Shown here one piece after another: positions 45,619 to 54,827 of a DNA stretch of 64,000 nt (positions are counted from its first letter, which is position 1; each line of letters opens with the position of its first letter). The notes below the pieces were generated by a model. The model was not told the origin of the DNA and ran no database searches. It was given only the letters and a program-made list of their open reading frames with translations. Source of the DNA: Polaromonas vacuolata (lineage in GTDB: Bacteria; Pseudomonadota; Gammaproteobacteria; Burkholderiales; Burkholderiaceae_C). Both the position numbers and the translations under genes were made by a program. The DNA is taken from NCBI RefSeq assembly GCF_012584515.1, contig NZ_CP051461.1, positions 248,001 through 312,000 on the forward strand, read 5' to 3'.

Positions 45619-46500
45619 ATGAGCCAAACCTTCAATTACCGTCACCTTTACTACTTCTGGATAGTCGCTAAAGAAGGCAGCATGTCGCGCGCTGCGGATC
45701 GCTTGGACATGGCGGTTCAGACGGTTAGCGCGCAGGTCAGATTACTGGAAAAAGATTTGGGTTGCCAATTGCTAAAACCGGCTGGTCGGGGTCTGGCTTT
45801 GACCGATGCAGGGTTGGCTGCGCTGCAGCAGGCCGAGCATATTTTTCAGCTTGGCGAGGCGTTGCCCGAGCAGGTAAGAGCCGCTTCGCAAACCGCTTCA
45901 GTGCGACTTGCGGTGGGTATTGCTGACGGTTTGCCCAAGCTAGAAGTGCAACGCCTTTTGCAGCCTGTGCTTGCGGTTAATGGCCTGCGCTTAGTCTGCC
46001 ACGAGGGCGAAATGGCTGACCTGTTGGCAGACCTTGCCGTGCATAAACTCGACGTGGTGTTAACCGACCATCCCGCGCCATTTAACCGGCGACTTAAGGT
46101 GCACAGCCACTCCTTGGGCACATCTGCGATGGGCTGGTATGGCACGCCGCATTGGGCATCGCTGGCAAAAAAAGGTTTTCCCCAATCGCTGCAGGCGTTA
46201 CCTATTTTGCTGCCCACCATGCACTCAATAGTACGCGGACATATCGACAAATGGCTTGGTCAACATGACTTGCGTCCGCGCGTCGTTGGTGAGTTTGAAG
46301 ACAGCGCATTGCTAGAGACTTTTGGTGCGACTGGATTGGGTATTTTCCCTGCCGCCGTCGCAGCCCAGCACGACTTAAAAAAACGCAGCCAAGTCCATTT
46401 AATAGGTGCTTGCGAAGGTGTCGTAGAGCACTATTACGCCATCAGTACCGAGCGCAAAGTCGAGCATCCGTTGGTGCAGCAATTACTGCGAAAAAAGTAA
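45619..46500 (+). CDS. nhaR: LysR-type regulator NhaR
   Basis: A LysR-family regulator of 293 residues. The DNA-binding half reads FNYRHLYYFWIVAKEGSMSRAADRLDMAVQTVSAQVRLLE, the exact NhaR pattern (Tyr-Phe at the start, VQTVSAQ in the recognition helix). NhaR responds to sodium and controls nhaA and other genes. No antiporter gene is nearby, so targets are elsewhere. It precedes the TerC-family gene by 260 bases. Confidence 0.87.
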   Translation: MSQTFNYRHLYYFWIVAKEGSMSRAADRLDMAVQTVSAQVRLLEKDLGCQLLKPAGRGLALTDAGLAALQQAEHIFQLGEALPEQVRAASQTASVRLAVGIADGLPKLEVQRLLQPVLAVNGLRLVCHEGEMADLLADLAVHKLDVVLTDHPAPFNRRLKVHSHSLGTSAMGWYGTPHWASLAKKGFPQSLQALPILLPTMHSIVRGHIDKWLGQHDLRPRVVGEFEDSALLETFGATGLGIFPAAVAAQHDLKKRSQVHLIGACEGVVEHYYAISTERKVEHPLVQQLLRKK

Positions 46501-46759
46501 TTGAGCAGAAAAGAAATTTGTGCAGATATAAGCCGTTTCCATTCACTAAAAAATTGTTAAGAAATGTGTTTTGTCTGTGAATGCTGTAGCAGCCGTTTTT
46601 CATTTGCCTATTTTTAAACAGTCTCAGATATACTAAAAATTCAATGTCGCGCTAGCCAGAAAAGTTTTTTCTTAAATGTTTTAAGCGCGATTTCCTCTTA
46701 TTACTTTGCAACATTCACAGGCCCCAAGCGGGCTTGTTTGTTTGCCAGAAACGAAAGTT

Positions 46760-47524
46760 ATGGAATTCCTCACCGACCCGAATATATGGATCGCATTCGC
46801 GATGCTGACTGCACTTGAGATCGTGCTGGGCATAGACAATATTATTTTTATTTCTATCTTGGTTGGCCGACTGCCGCAGCACATGCGTGACAAGGCGCGG
46901 CGCATAGGCATTGGTTTTGCAATGGTGTCGCGCTTGCTGTTGTTGTTCACATTAAGCTGGGTGATGGGTTTGACGGCTGACCTTTTTACAGTCGCCGGGC
47001 AGGGCATTAGTGGGCGCGATTTGGTGCTGCTGTTTGGTGGTTTGTTTTTGCTCTACAAGGCCTCGCACGAAATTTTCTTGGCGGTCGAAGCCCGCGAAGA
47101 AGCGCCACCTTTGGTGGGCGATGACGCCACTATCGCCGCAGTCGGCAAGAAAATGTATTGGGGCATCATCGGCCAGATCGCAGTTATCGATATCGTGTTC
47201 TCTTTGGATTCGGTGATCACTGCTGTCGGCATGGTCGATCAGATCGCGGTGATGGTCGCTGCCGTGGTGGTCTCTGTTGGTGTGATGCTAATTGCTGCGA
47301 AGCCGATTGGCGACTTTGTTGACCGCCATGCATCCGTCAAAATTTTGGCGCTGGCATTCTTGGTCATGATTGGTATGGCACTGATTGCTGAGTCGTTTGA
47401 CCAAGCGATTCCAAAAGGCTACATCTACGCTGCCATGGCTTTCTCGCTAGTGGTTGAAGCGCTAAACATTCGCTCCCGTGCTAAGCGCTTGGCTTCTACA
47501 ACGCCAGTAGCTGATAAAGCTTGA
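46760..47524 (+). CDS. TerC family integral membrane protein
   Basis: A 254-residue inner-membrane protein with about seven helices. The family marks are ALEIVLGIDNIIFIS and DIVFSLDSVITAVGM, which carry the conserved acidic residues for metal binding. TerC/Alx proteins export manganese or take part in metal loading of secreted enzymes. The ATG at 46760 with GAAAG upstream starts at MEFLTDP; a longer frame from 46706 is not needed. Two hairpins follow the gene. A manganese riboswitch was looked for upstream and not seen. Confidence 0.9.
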   Translation: MEFLTDPNIWIAFAMLTALEIVLGIDNIIFISILVGRLPQHMRDKARRIGIGFAMVSRLLLLFTLSWVMGLTADLFTVAGQGISGRDLVLLFGGLFLLYKASHEIFLAVEAREEAPPLVGDDATIAAVGKKMYWGIIGQIAVIDIVFSLDSVITAVGMVDQIAVMVAAVVVSVGVMLIAAKPIGDFVDRHASVKILALAFLVMIGMALIAESFDQAIPKGYIYAAMAFSLVVEALNIRSRAKRLASTTPVADKA

Positions 47525-47533
47525 GGTTAAAAA

Positions 47534-47563
47534 AAAGCGTGCAGCGCAATTGCTGCACGCTTT
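47534..47563 (+). terminator. Intrinsic-type terminator after the TerC gene
   Basis: AAAGCGTGCAGC pairs perfectly with GCTGCACGCTTT around a GCAATT loop, nine bases after the stop. The stem ends in TTT. A second smaller hairpin (AAGCTGA/TCAGCTT, 47567-47589) follows. Confidence 0.75.
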
Positions 47564-47701
47564 AACAAGCTGAATTTTTCGGTCAGCTTGAATGCGTAAA
47601 AGCCACGCTGAGCGCGGCGACTAGGCTTTCGAATTTGCGTTTTAGTCTAATCGCAATGAATGACTCGACAGAGTCATTATTAAAAATTCACAGCGCATAA
47701 A

Positions 47702-47725
47702 AAATAATATGTATAAATATTATTT
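47702..47725 (-). terminator. AT-only hairpin after the repeat protein gene
   Basis: AAATAATAT pairs perfectly with ATATTATTT around six bases. On the minus strand it follows the stop at 47753 and is followed by a T run, the arrangement of an intrinsic terminator, though with a weak A-T stem. Confidence 0.5.
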
Positions 47726-47752
47726 CTCAACATAAGATTTTTTCTTGACTGC

Positions 47753-48595
47753 TTAAGCCTCACCAGCCTCTAAGTCTGGAGCATCTTGTAAGGGTTGAAT
47801 TCTCTGCGCCTCTCTATCCATTTTCGAATCGATGATGCAACCGATTCCCGCGCCTACGAAACCGCCTACTATCGCCCCCACACTAGTCTGAACAATCAAA
47901 GTAGGGAGGTGTTCGGGCGAGCTCACAGCGGCAATGACCGTGCCTACAACTGCCGCACCAAGCAAGGTAGACGGGAGGACTGCACTGTGTGGTTCTGCGA
48001 TTGGATTTTGTATTTGATTTGGCGGCGCGTTTGGCGGATCGATAACCTGACCGGGAACCGGTACATCGCCGACTAAATTAATATCAATTCTTACTTCATG
48101 CGGATGAATTTGTTCTTTGCTTTCACTATTGCTGGAAATAGAACTAGAGTAAGAATCGTCAAGCGCATTTAAGCCATGACCGAGAAACGTTCTGCGATGG
48201 TCTAAATTAACATCAATGCTCACTGCAGGCGGATGAGTTTGTTCTTTGTTTTCACTATTGTTGAAAAAAGAACTGGGTTGAAAATCTTCAAGCGGAATTG
48301 AGCTGTGTTCGTCACCGCTGAGATCGGAATCGGAATCGGATCCGGAAAAAAAGTTGAGTTCTCTAGGCCTGACCAGCGAATTTTCTCGGCTTGAAAGTGA
48401 CTGTGTTGATGTGACTAATGATGGTGACGGTTGGCTTGCAAATGCTGGCGTCGATGCAGTCGCTGTTGGATTACTAGGACTGTACGCACTCGCAGTAATT
48501 TTTGAGTCAGGCTTTAATTGCCCACTTTGTGGTGTGTGAATTCGAGTTGCGTTGGGTATTGGGGAGCCAGTGTTCGGAGTAGTTTGGCGTATCAT
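47753..48595 (-). CDS. Effector-like protein with a 43-residue tandem repeat and a glycine-zipper membrane region
   Basis: A 280-residue protein of no family I know. Residues 1-100 are rich in Ser, Thr, Pro and Asn, with an acidic SDSDSD patch and no signal peptide, like secreted effectors. Two copies of a 30-residue repeat follow: 102-131 (NNSENKEQTHPPAVSIDVNL) and 145-174 (SNSESKEQIHPHEVRIDINL). Residues 206-224 and 230-255 are two hydrophobic stretches; the second has the glycine zipper GAIVGGFVGAGIG. TAAGGA lies before the ATG. It sits alone between the TerC gene and an IS30 element, in AT-rich DNA. Confidence 0.6.
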   Translation of the reverse strand: MIRQTTPNTGSPIPNATRIHTPQSGQLKPDSKITASAYSPSNPTATASTPAFASQPSPSLVTSTQSLSSRENSLVRPRELNFFSGSDSDSDLSGDEHSSIPLEDFQPSSFFNNSENKEQTHPPAVSIDVNLDHRRTFLGHGLNALDDSYSSSISSNSESKEQIHPHEVRIDINLVGDVPVPGQVIDPPNAPPNQIQNPIAEPHSAVLPSTLLGAAVVGTVIAAVSSPEHLPTLIVQTSVGAIVGGFVGAGIGCIIDSKMDREAQRIQPLQDAPDLEAGEA

Positions 48596-48687
48596 TTTTT
48601 TTCCTTAAAAAAATAAAATTTAATTTTAGTAACGATTAAATAATTTAGCCATTGCTAAGTTGTGACGCGTGCTAATAGCCAACTGGC

Positions 48688-48709
48688 GGATTCAAGCTTG
48701 AAGTGCAAC
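48688..48709. repeat. IS30 left inverted repeat
   Basis: Starts GGATTCAAGCTTGAAGTGCA. Matches the complement of the right end at 20 of 22 positions. It also holds the transposase stop codon. Confidence 0.88.
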
Positions 48710-49672
48710 CGTATGCTGATAGGACTCTAACTGTTCCATAAAAACCTGATGCGGCGTTCGATACCCTAAACATTTTCTAGGACGATGATTGAGCCTGTGC
48801 ATCGCTAAAGCAATGTCATCGTCGGTGATGCAATTAAAGCGCATCCCCTTTGGGAAAAACTGGCGAATCAAACCGTTCATATTCTCGTTTGCCCCACGCT
48901 CCCACGAGGCGTATGGATGGGCGAAAAAGAAATCTGCACTCAGCGCAGAAGCTATTCGTTCATGCTGAGAAAATTCCTTGCCGTTATCTGTCGTGAGTGT
49001 GTGCACGCAATGAGCGAATGGTTTAAGTAAAGTGATTAACGCGTCCCCTACGGCTTGCGCTGTTTTGAATGGCACGTGGAAAATTATTGAATACCGAGAG
49101 ACACGCTCGTTAATCGTCACTAGGGCTTGCTTCTGCCCGGCACCAATCACCAGATCAGCCTCCCAGTCGCCAAAGCGCGCACGCTCAAGCACGATGGCGG
49201 GTCGCAGTTCTATTGAGACCTGGCGAGAGATGGTGCCGCGCCGTTCACGGCCGCTGCTGCGTTTTTTTCGCGTCTTCTGGCAACGCAGTGTTTTATGCAA
49301 GCTGCCGCCCGCGCGTTTGTCAGCGTAGATGTACTGGTAAATGCTCTCATAGCTAACACCGGGTTGGCATCGAGCTTCGAGGTGGCCGCTGATTTGTTCG
49401 GGGCTCCAAGCCTCAGCCAACTTTTCCTCCACTACAGCCCATGTCGAGTCAGCAACTCTAGGACTGTTGGCGCAGGCAAGTCTACGTTCTTGGGCTTTGT
49501 CATTTGCCTGCTTAGGGCGATAGCCTCGTAGACCGCGGTTACGACGCAACTCACGGCTGATGCTCGATTTATCACGGTCCATCATTTTTGCAATTTCACT
49601 TTGATTGAAGTTTGCTTTGACGAGGATTGCAATCTGGTAACGTTCGTCACGGGTGAGGTGTGTGTAAATCAT
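48692..49672 (-). CDS. IS30-family transposase
   Basis: A 326-residue DDE transposase. The N-terminal helix-turn-helix is YQIAILVKANFNQSEIAKMM with DKSSISREL; the catalytic residues are in FGDWEADLV (Asp), LTTDNGKEF (Asp) and ERGANENMNGLIRQFFPK (Glu). The protein is full length and shows no break, so the element could be active. The frame also opens at a TTG at 49681; the ATG at 49672 matches IS30 starts (YTHLTRDERYQI). Confidence 0.93.
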   Translation of the reverse strand: MIYTHLTRDERYQIAILVKANFNQSEIAKMMDRDKSSISRELRRNRGLRGYRPKQANDKAQERRLACANSPRVADSTWAVVEEKLAEAWSPEQISGHLEARCQPGVSYESIYQYIYADKRAGGSLHKTLRCQKTRKKRSSGRERRGTISRQVSIELRPAIVLERARFGDWEADLVIGAGQKQALVTINERVSRYSIIFHVPFKTAQAVGDALITLLKPFAHCVHTLTTDNGKEFSQHERIASALSADFFFAHPYASWERGANENMNGLIRQFFPKGMRFNCITDDDIALAMHRLNHRPRKCLGYRTPHQVFMEQLESYQHTVALQA

Positions 49673-49748
49673 TCTGGGCAACTTTGACTTGGTAGTCGGG
49701 AAGCTTGGATGCTCTCACATCTCACCCACCCGTACGGTTAATTTCAAA

Positions 49749-49770
49749 GTTGCACTTCAGACTTGAATCC
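49749..49770. repeat. IS30 right inverted repeat
   Basis: Complement reads GGATTCAAGTCTGAAGTGCA. It overlaps the last codons and the stop of the dioxygenase gene, which now reads RIQV and TGA from inside the element. Confidence 0.88.
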
Positions 49771-50533
49771 GCGGTGCTTGAAACCCTGTCTGCCTATAAG
49801 TTAGCACCAAGGTATCGCGGTAGCCGCCTGGCGCTTCGCCATCTGCGGGTTGTATCGGTGTGGTCTCGTGAATCACGCGTGCGTCGTCTAGTAGTAACGC
49901 GGTCAGGGGTTGTTGCATCAAAAAGCGCATGCCGTGTGGACCGTTAGCATCAAACACCCGGGTCTCACCGCCTTTGACGCCGCGCCGGTTCACCAGCATG
50001 ACCACCACGAAATCCACACCATCACGGTGCGCGCCTTCTGGAGTAGGTCTGCCGACACCGTCGGTGGTGTCTATGCGGAACTGGTGCGCCTCAATAAACC
50101 ACTTCGCGGCGGGCTTGACCCGCGCAAACAGCTGACCCAAATTGCTCAGCAAGGTGGTCCAAGCGTCTGACTGGGCAAGGGTTGACTCCATCGGCTCGAA
50201 CAAACGCTCATATCCACCGTGCAAAGCGTTGTAGTCGGTGGGCTGCCAATGCGCGCGGTGCGCAACTTGACTCAGTTGCTGGGTTGTCAAGTCTTGGATA
50301 AAGCATGAGTGCCGGCGCTGACGGTAGTGGCCACCGTCTCGCAGGTGGGCGTCAGGCGTCAGTCTATCCCAAGCGCTACTGAGTCGGCCCCAGTCTGACG
50401 ACCATGGCGCATCTAAGGCCAGCGTAGTGATCAGCTCATTGGCTTGCAGCAGGCATAGCCCGTCTTGCAATAAGGCTTGGGCGGCGGGTTTGGGGGCGGT
50501 GGCTAAATTGAACATCTGGTTATTTTCCGCCAT
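49757..50533 (-). CDS. 2OG-Fe dioxygenase family protein with IS-rewritten C-terminus
   Basis: A 258-residue member of the family that hydroxylates free amino acids such as isoleucine. The iron site is HRDGVDFVV (His-x-Asp) and the distal His in VIHETTPIQP, with the oxoglutarate Arg in YRDTLVLTYR. The IS30 element inserted after FQAP replaced the native ending PVGY by RIQV from the inverted repeat. Only the last four residues changed, so the enzyme may still work. Confidence 0.85.
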   Translation of the reverse strand: MAENNQMFNLATAPKPAAQALLQDGLCLLQANELITTLALDAPWSSDWGRLSSAWDRLTPDAHLRDGGHYRQRRHSCFIQDLTTQQLSQVAHRAHWQPTDYNALHGGYERLFEPMESTLAQSDAWTTLLSNLGQLFARVKPAAKWFIEAHQFRIDTTDGVGRPTPEGAHRDGVDFVVVMLVNRRGVKGGETRVFDANGPHGMRFLMQQPLTALLLDDARVIHETTPIQPADGEAPGGYRDTLVLTYRQTGFQAPRIQV

Positions 50534-50676
50534 GCCATGGTTCTGCGGAAATAGGGACTAAAAAGCCTGCTTAGTAGCAGTGGAAAGTGACGATCGATTG
50601 GTAATATGGCCTACAGACTGTGGCCATTAAGCTGACCATAATGGACACTTCTGAATCATCATTCACAAGGTTTTAA

Positions 50677-50976
50677 ATGCTCTACAAATTCAAATCAAAA
50701 AACGCTGGTGATGTGATCATGTTTGAGGCTAATGGCCGGCACATATTGCAAACTATTGGCAAGGACCCTGCTGCCAAGGGCATTATTGAAGTGTCACAAA
50801 TGGCTGCTGCCATCGATGCGCTAAAGGCTGCGATCCTAATGGAGGAGTCTGCCGACCCCGAGCATGCCGACACCATCAAACCCGAAGGTCTGGGCCTGCG
50901 TCAGCGCGCCGTGCCTTTCATTGACATGCTGCAGCGCAATCTTGCCGCTGGCAGTGACGTTGTCTGGGGTGTCTGA
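50677..50976 (+). CDS. DUF1840 domain protein
   Basis: A small conserved protein of 99 residues found mainly in betaproteobacteria: MLYKFKSKNAGDVIMFEANG opens the family pattern and LRQRAVPFIDMLQRNLAAGSDVVWG closes it. Function unknown. It is divergent from the dioxygenase gene. Confidence 0.87.
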   Translation: MLYKFKSKNAGDVIMFEANGRHILQTIGKDPAAKGIIEVSQMAAAIDALKAAILMEESADPEHADTIKPEGLGLRQRAVPFIDMLQRNLAAGSDVVWGV

Positions 50977-51036
50977 GGTTTAGTTCTATTTAATAGGTGC
51001 GGAGATACGGATTAAAACGTATTCCGCCCTGAATTA

Positions 51037-52053
51037 TTAGTCTATCTTGGCGCCCGAAGTCTTCACAACTCCAGCCCATTTTTTTGTCTCTGAATCAATC
51101 ATCTTGGTGAACTGCGCCGGTGTAGTGCCGCCGGGATTTGCGCCCTGAGCCAGTAGTCTTTCCTTGATCGCCGGCGTAGATAGCGATTTCGCCACTTCTT
51201 GCTGAATGCGGTTGACTATTTCCGGCGAGGTTCCGGCAGGCGCGAGTAGGCCAAACCAGCTGCTGGCTTCAAAGCCAGCCAGCGCCGGGCCACCGGCTTC
51301 CTCAATCGTTGGCACATCCGGCAGTGCGGGCGAGCGAGTGGAGCTGGTCACAGCCAGTGCCTTGAGCTTGCCCGAACGTATCAGTTGCAGGGAGGACGGC
51401 AGGTTGTCAAACATCACATCCATATCACCACCCACTAAGCTGAGCAGCGCTGGGCCTGAGCCTGTGAAGGGGAAGTGAACCATGTGGGTGCCGCTCATGG
51501 TTTTAAATAGCTCACCGGCCATGTGTATCGATGTGCCATTGCCACTGGACGCCATATTCAGTTTGCCCGGATTGGCCTTGGCGTATTTGATGAAGTCCGC
51601 TACGTTGTGTATGCCGCGCGCAGCGGCTTTCTCGCTGTTAACAATCATGACGTTGGGTACGCCAGCAACCAGCGTGATAGGCGCAAAGTCTTTTTGTGGG
51701 TCAAAGCCCATCTTTTTATAAACCCATTTGTTAATTCCATGCGTGCCGACTGTGCCCATCAGCAAGGTGTAGCCGTCGGGCTGAGAGCGTGAAACCATTT
51801 CTGCACCAATATTGCCGCCAGCGCCAGCACGGTTTTCAACCACGAATTGCTGGCCAAAAGCTTTGGAGAGTTCTGGTGCAATCGCACGCGCCAGTATGTC
51901 AGTGGTGCCGCCGGGAGCGAAGGGCACAACAATTTTGACGGGTTTATTCGGCCAAGCGGCCTGTGCAAAAGCGCTGGGTGCGGCCAAACTGAGAGCCAGA
52001 AGGGTCGAGGTGATCAGCGCAGCACGCCGGTTTTTTTTGAAGCCTAGTCCCAT
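51037..52053 (-). CDS. Bug-family (TctC) periplasmic solute-binding protein
   Basis: A 338-residue tripartite tricarboxylate transporter receptor. The signal peptide is visible ([21 protein letters not shown]), then [23 protein letters not shown], the [15 protein letters not shown] ligand-loop and a typical C-terminus. Betaproteobacteria carry dozens, mostly without nearby TctAB, as here. Ligand unknown, probably a carboxylate. Confidence 0.9.
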   Translation of the reverse strand: MGLGFKKNRRAALITSTLLALSLAAPSAFAQAAWPNKPVKIVVPFAPGGTTDILARAIAPELSKAFGQQFVVENRAGAGGNIGAEMVSRSQPDGYTLLMGTVGTHGINKWVYKKMGFDPQKDFAPITLVAGVPNVMIVNSEKAAARGIHNVADFIKYAKANPGKLNMASSGNGTSIHMAGELFKTMSGTHMVHFPFTGSGPALLSLVGGDMDVMFDNLPSSLQLIRSGKLKALAVTSSTRSPALPDVPTIEEAGGPALAGFEASSWFGLLAPAGTSPEIVNRIQQEVAKSLSTPAIKERLLAQGANPGGTTPAQFTKMIDSETKKWAGVVKTSGAKID

Positions 52054-52231
52054 TGGTATTACCTTTGATTGAATATTTATACAACTCTATTAGAGCAGTA
52101 CGCGTACACCATTCATTCAAGGGTAAACCGCATAGGTTAGGTGTTAACCAGTGGCAACAAGTTGCCGAAAGTGCTTAAAAACCTTGGTCGGTCGTCAATG
52201 CTTACGAATAGCCGGTATTTAATAGAACAGA

Positions 52232-52253
52232 ATCCCGCCAAAAAAAGCGGGAT
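52232..52253. terminator. Hairpin after the MFS gene
   Basis: ATCCCGC pairs with GCGGGAT around an A-rich loop, 13 bases past the stop of the minus-strand MFS gene. It probably ends that transcript; no T run follows. Confidence 0.45.
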
Positions 52254-52265
52254 GTTTGGTAACTA

Positions 52266-53600
52266 TTAAGCCCGTGATTCCAGCACTTTGTTCACCCGCA
52301 GCGCCACCAAAGTGCAGACCGCGCCCGAGAATAAGTAAACACCCAAAAAGCCCAGGCCGAAATGCGCCGACATGCCAAGTGCGATTAACGGTGCGAAGGC
52401 TGCGCCAATTAGCCACGCCAGATCCGATGTCAGAGCCGCACCGGTGTAGCGGTACTCAGGCTCGAAGTTTGCGGTCACTGCGCCAGCGGCTTGGCCGTAG
52501 GACAAGCCCAGCAGTGCAAAGCCAAGCAAAATAAAGATGTCTTCACCCATCACGCTGCCGCGCATTAAAAATGGCGCAACAAAGCTAAACAGTGCAATTG
52601 CAATCGCCAACGATCCCAGTGTGTTGCGTCGGCCAAAACGGTCGGCAATCAGGCCAGAGACCACCACACCAAGAACGGCTATGGCGCCGCCTGCTATCTG
52701 CACCGTCAACACGTCGTTGACGGATTGGTTGGAGTACAGCGAGATCCAAGACAGTGGAAATACAGTGACCAGATGAAACAGCGCGTAACTAGCCAGTGTT
52801 GCAAATGCCCCGATGAATAAATTACTACCGCGCGCTTTGAGCAACTTGCCGACAGGGCTAGGTACCAGCTTATTGTGCTGGAGCAGACGCTCATACTCAG
52901 GCGTGACCACCAAGCGCAAGCGGGCAAATAGCGCCACTACGTTAATAGCAAAGGCTACATAAAACGGGAAGCGCCATCCCCAATCGAGGAATTCTTGTTT
53001 AGGCAACTCCGAATGCAAGACTAAAAACAGGGCTGCGGCGACCATGAATCCGATGGGAGCGCCCAACTGCGGAATCATTGCCCACCAACCGCGCCGCTCC
53101 TTTGGCGCGCTCAGCGCCAACAGCGATGACAGGCCATCCCATGATCCGCCTAGCGCTATGCCTTGGGTAAAACGCAGTATCGACAGCAGCACGATGGCAC
53201 CGGCGCCCAAAGTGGCGTAGCTTGGCAAAAATGCCATACCAACGGTGGACGTGCCCAACAAAAACAGTGCCGTTGAGAGTTTGACGGCCCGGCCATATCG
53301 GCTCTGAATTTTCATGAATAGCAAAGTGCCTATCGGTCTACCAATAAACGCGAAAGAAAAAATCACAAATGACCACAGCGCGCCAGTCAATGGATCCGCA
53401 AAAGGAAAGAACACCGAAGGAAACACCAGCACCGAAGCAATGGCGTAGACAAAAAAGTCAAAGTATTCAGACGTGCGGCCAATGATCACGCCGACGGCGA
53501 TCTCACTAGGCGCTACGGCTCGCTCTACATCTTTGACATGGTTTGCCGCGTCTAAGGAAGCGCGTCTAGGGCGGGAGGGCAATATTTTACTGGACGGCAT
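52266..53600 (-). CDS. MFS transporter, metabolite:proton symporter type
   Basis: A 444-residue inner-membrane transporter with 12 helices. It has the MHS-family marks YFDFFVYAIASVLVFPSVFFP, FIGRPIGTLLFM, RFTQGIALGGSWDGLS and DRFGRRNTLG. These proteins import carboxylates, proline betaine or shikimate; substrate unknown. The frame opens at 53660; the ATG at 53600 is preferred. It is divergent from cyoA and not clearly linked to it. Confidence 0.9.
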   Translation of the reverse strand: MPSSKILPSRPRRASLDAANHVKDVERAVAPSEIAVGVIIGRTSEYFDFFVYAIASVLVFPSVFFPFADPLTGALWSFVIFSFAFIGRPIGTLLFMKIQSRYGRAVKLSTALFLLGTSTVGMAFLPSYATLGAGAIVLLSILRFTQGIALGGSWDGLSSLLALSAPKERRGWWAMIPQLGAPIGFMVAAALFLVLHSELPKQEFLDWGWRFPFYVAFAINVVALFARLRLVVTPEYERLLQHNKLVPSPVGKLLKARGSNLFIGAFATLASYALFHLVTVFPLSWISLYSNQSVNDVLTVQIAGGAIAVLGVVVSGLIADRFGRRNTLGSLAIAIALFSFVAPFLMRGSVMGEDIFILLGFALLGLSYGQAAGAVTANFEPEYRYTGAALTSDLAWLIGAAFAPLIALGMSAHFGLGFLGVYLFSGAVCTLVALRVNKVLESRA

Positions 53601-53738
53601 ACGAATTAATCCATGATTTAAGTGATGTTTTGTAAGTTTATAGGTTTTTATCACCCACAACGTAAATCAGAAACACAGCATAGGACAAAACGTCCAATGC
53701 CCAAGCCAGGCCAATCGGCGTAAATTACAGGCTTATCA

Positions 53739-54809
53739 GTGAAAACCATTAGATTGTTTTGCATGTCACCTTTCAAAACCCTTTGCCGACTACTACCGTT
53801 AGTAGTCATTGCCTTGTTATCCGGCTGTTCAGCCGTATTGCTCAATCCGTCGGGCGATATCGCCGTGCAGCAACGCAATTTAATTTATTACTCAACCGGA
53901 TTGATGATGCTCATCGTTCTGCCGGTTCTAGTTTTAATCGTATTGTTTGCTTGGCGCTATCGCAAGTCCAACACAAAAGCCGAATACACGCCTGAATGGC
54001 ACCATTCGACTCAGCTTGAGTTGGTGATCTGGATTGCGCCTTTGTTAATCATCATTGTGCTGGGCACCTTGACTTGGATTAGCACCCACGCACTCGATCC
54101 TTATCGTCCCTTAAGCCGTCTGGACGCTAAGCGCCCTATACCGGCTGACGTTAAGCCCTTGGTGGTTGAAGTGGTTGCGCTGGATTGGAAATGGTTGTTC
54201 ATTTATCCCGAGCAAGGCATTGCATTGGTTAACGAGATGGCCGCTCCGGTAGATCGTCCGATAACTTTTCACATTACTTCCTCGTCGATCATGAATTCGT
54301 TTTTCATTCCAGCTTTGGCCGGACAGATTTACGCGATGCCAGGCATGCAAACTAAATTGCACGTTGTGGCTAACAAGCCGGGTGAGTTTGATGGTTTCTC
54401 GGCTAACTACAGCGGCGCAGGTTTCTCCAGCATGCGCTTTAAGTTTCATGGCTTAAGTACTGAAAACTTTGACCAATGGGTAGAAAAAACCAAGGCTAGC
54501 GGCAATGCATTGACACGTGCTGATTACCTGAACTTGGTTAAACCTACTCAGCGTGAACCGGTCAAGCGTTACGGAACAGTTGATCCGAGCTTGTACCAAG
54601 CGATTCTCAACCGCTGTGTTGAGAGCAACAAGATGTGCATGAACGACATCATGGCCATGGATGCGATGGGCGGTATGGGAAAAGCCGGCACCTACAACTT
54701 GGCTTCGAGCACCAGTGATGTTGCATCCATAAGTGACCTTGGCCCGAAATACGTCGCTGCTGCGTGCAGTGTGCGAACTTTGGCTACTGACTTTCCCGTT
54801 GTGAACTGA
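53739..54809 (+). CDS. cyoA: Cytochrome bo3 ubiquinol oxidase subunit II
   Basis: CyoA is the membrane-anchored periplasmic subunit II of the quinol oxidase. The signal with lipobox LLSGCS is followed by two helices (about 45-70 and 95-120) and a cupredoxin domain lacking the copper ligands of cytochrome c oxidase. EVVALDWKWLFIYPEQGIA and SGAGFSSMRFKFHG match quinol oxidases. The frame starts with GTG at 53739 after AGG; the ATG at 53763 is an alternative. First gene of cyoABCD. Confidence 0.93.
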   Translation: MKTIRLFCMSPFKTLCRLLPLVVIALLSGCSAVLLNPSGDIAVQQRNLIYYSTGLMMLIVLPVLVLIVLFAWRYRKSNTKAEYTPEWHHSTQLELVIWIAPLLIIIVLGTLTWISTHALDPYRPLSRLDAKRPIPADVKPLVVEVVALDWKWLFIYPEQGIALVNEMAAPVDRPITFHITSSSIMNSFFIPALAGQIYAMPGMQTKLHVVANKPGEFDGFSANYSGAGFSSMRFKFHGLSTENFDQWVEKTKASGNALTRADYLNLVKPTQREPVKRYGTVDPSLYQAILNRCVESNKMCMNDIMAMDAMGGMGKAGTYNLASSTSDVASISDLGPKYVAAACSVRTLATDFPVVN

Positions 54810-54827
54810 TAACTGCGATAAAAAATC

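Larger units (their letters stand above)
48688..49770. mobile_element. IS30-family insertion sequence, complete
   Basis: The element is 1083 bases with 22-base imperfect inverted ends (48688-48709 and 49749-49770), which differ only at the CT/TC pair in GGATTCAAGCTTGAAGTGCA. The bases GC flank both sides (48686-48687 and 49771-49772), a 2-base target duplication. Removing the element and one GC restores a dioxygenase reading frame (see findings). The transposase stop lies within the left end. Confidence 0.9.

Noticed and set aside
46500..46760. Possible manganese (yybP-ykoY) riboswitch upstream of the TerC gene
   Set aside because: The typical GGGGAG-type core and paired loops of the class are not visible. 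The leader is AT-rich with only a small GC hairpin close to the start.
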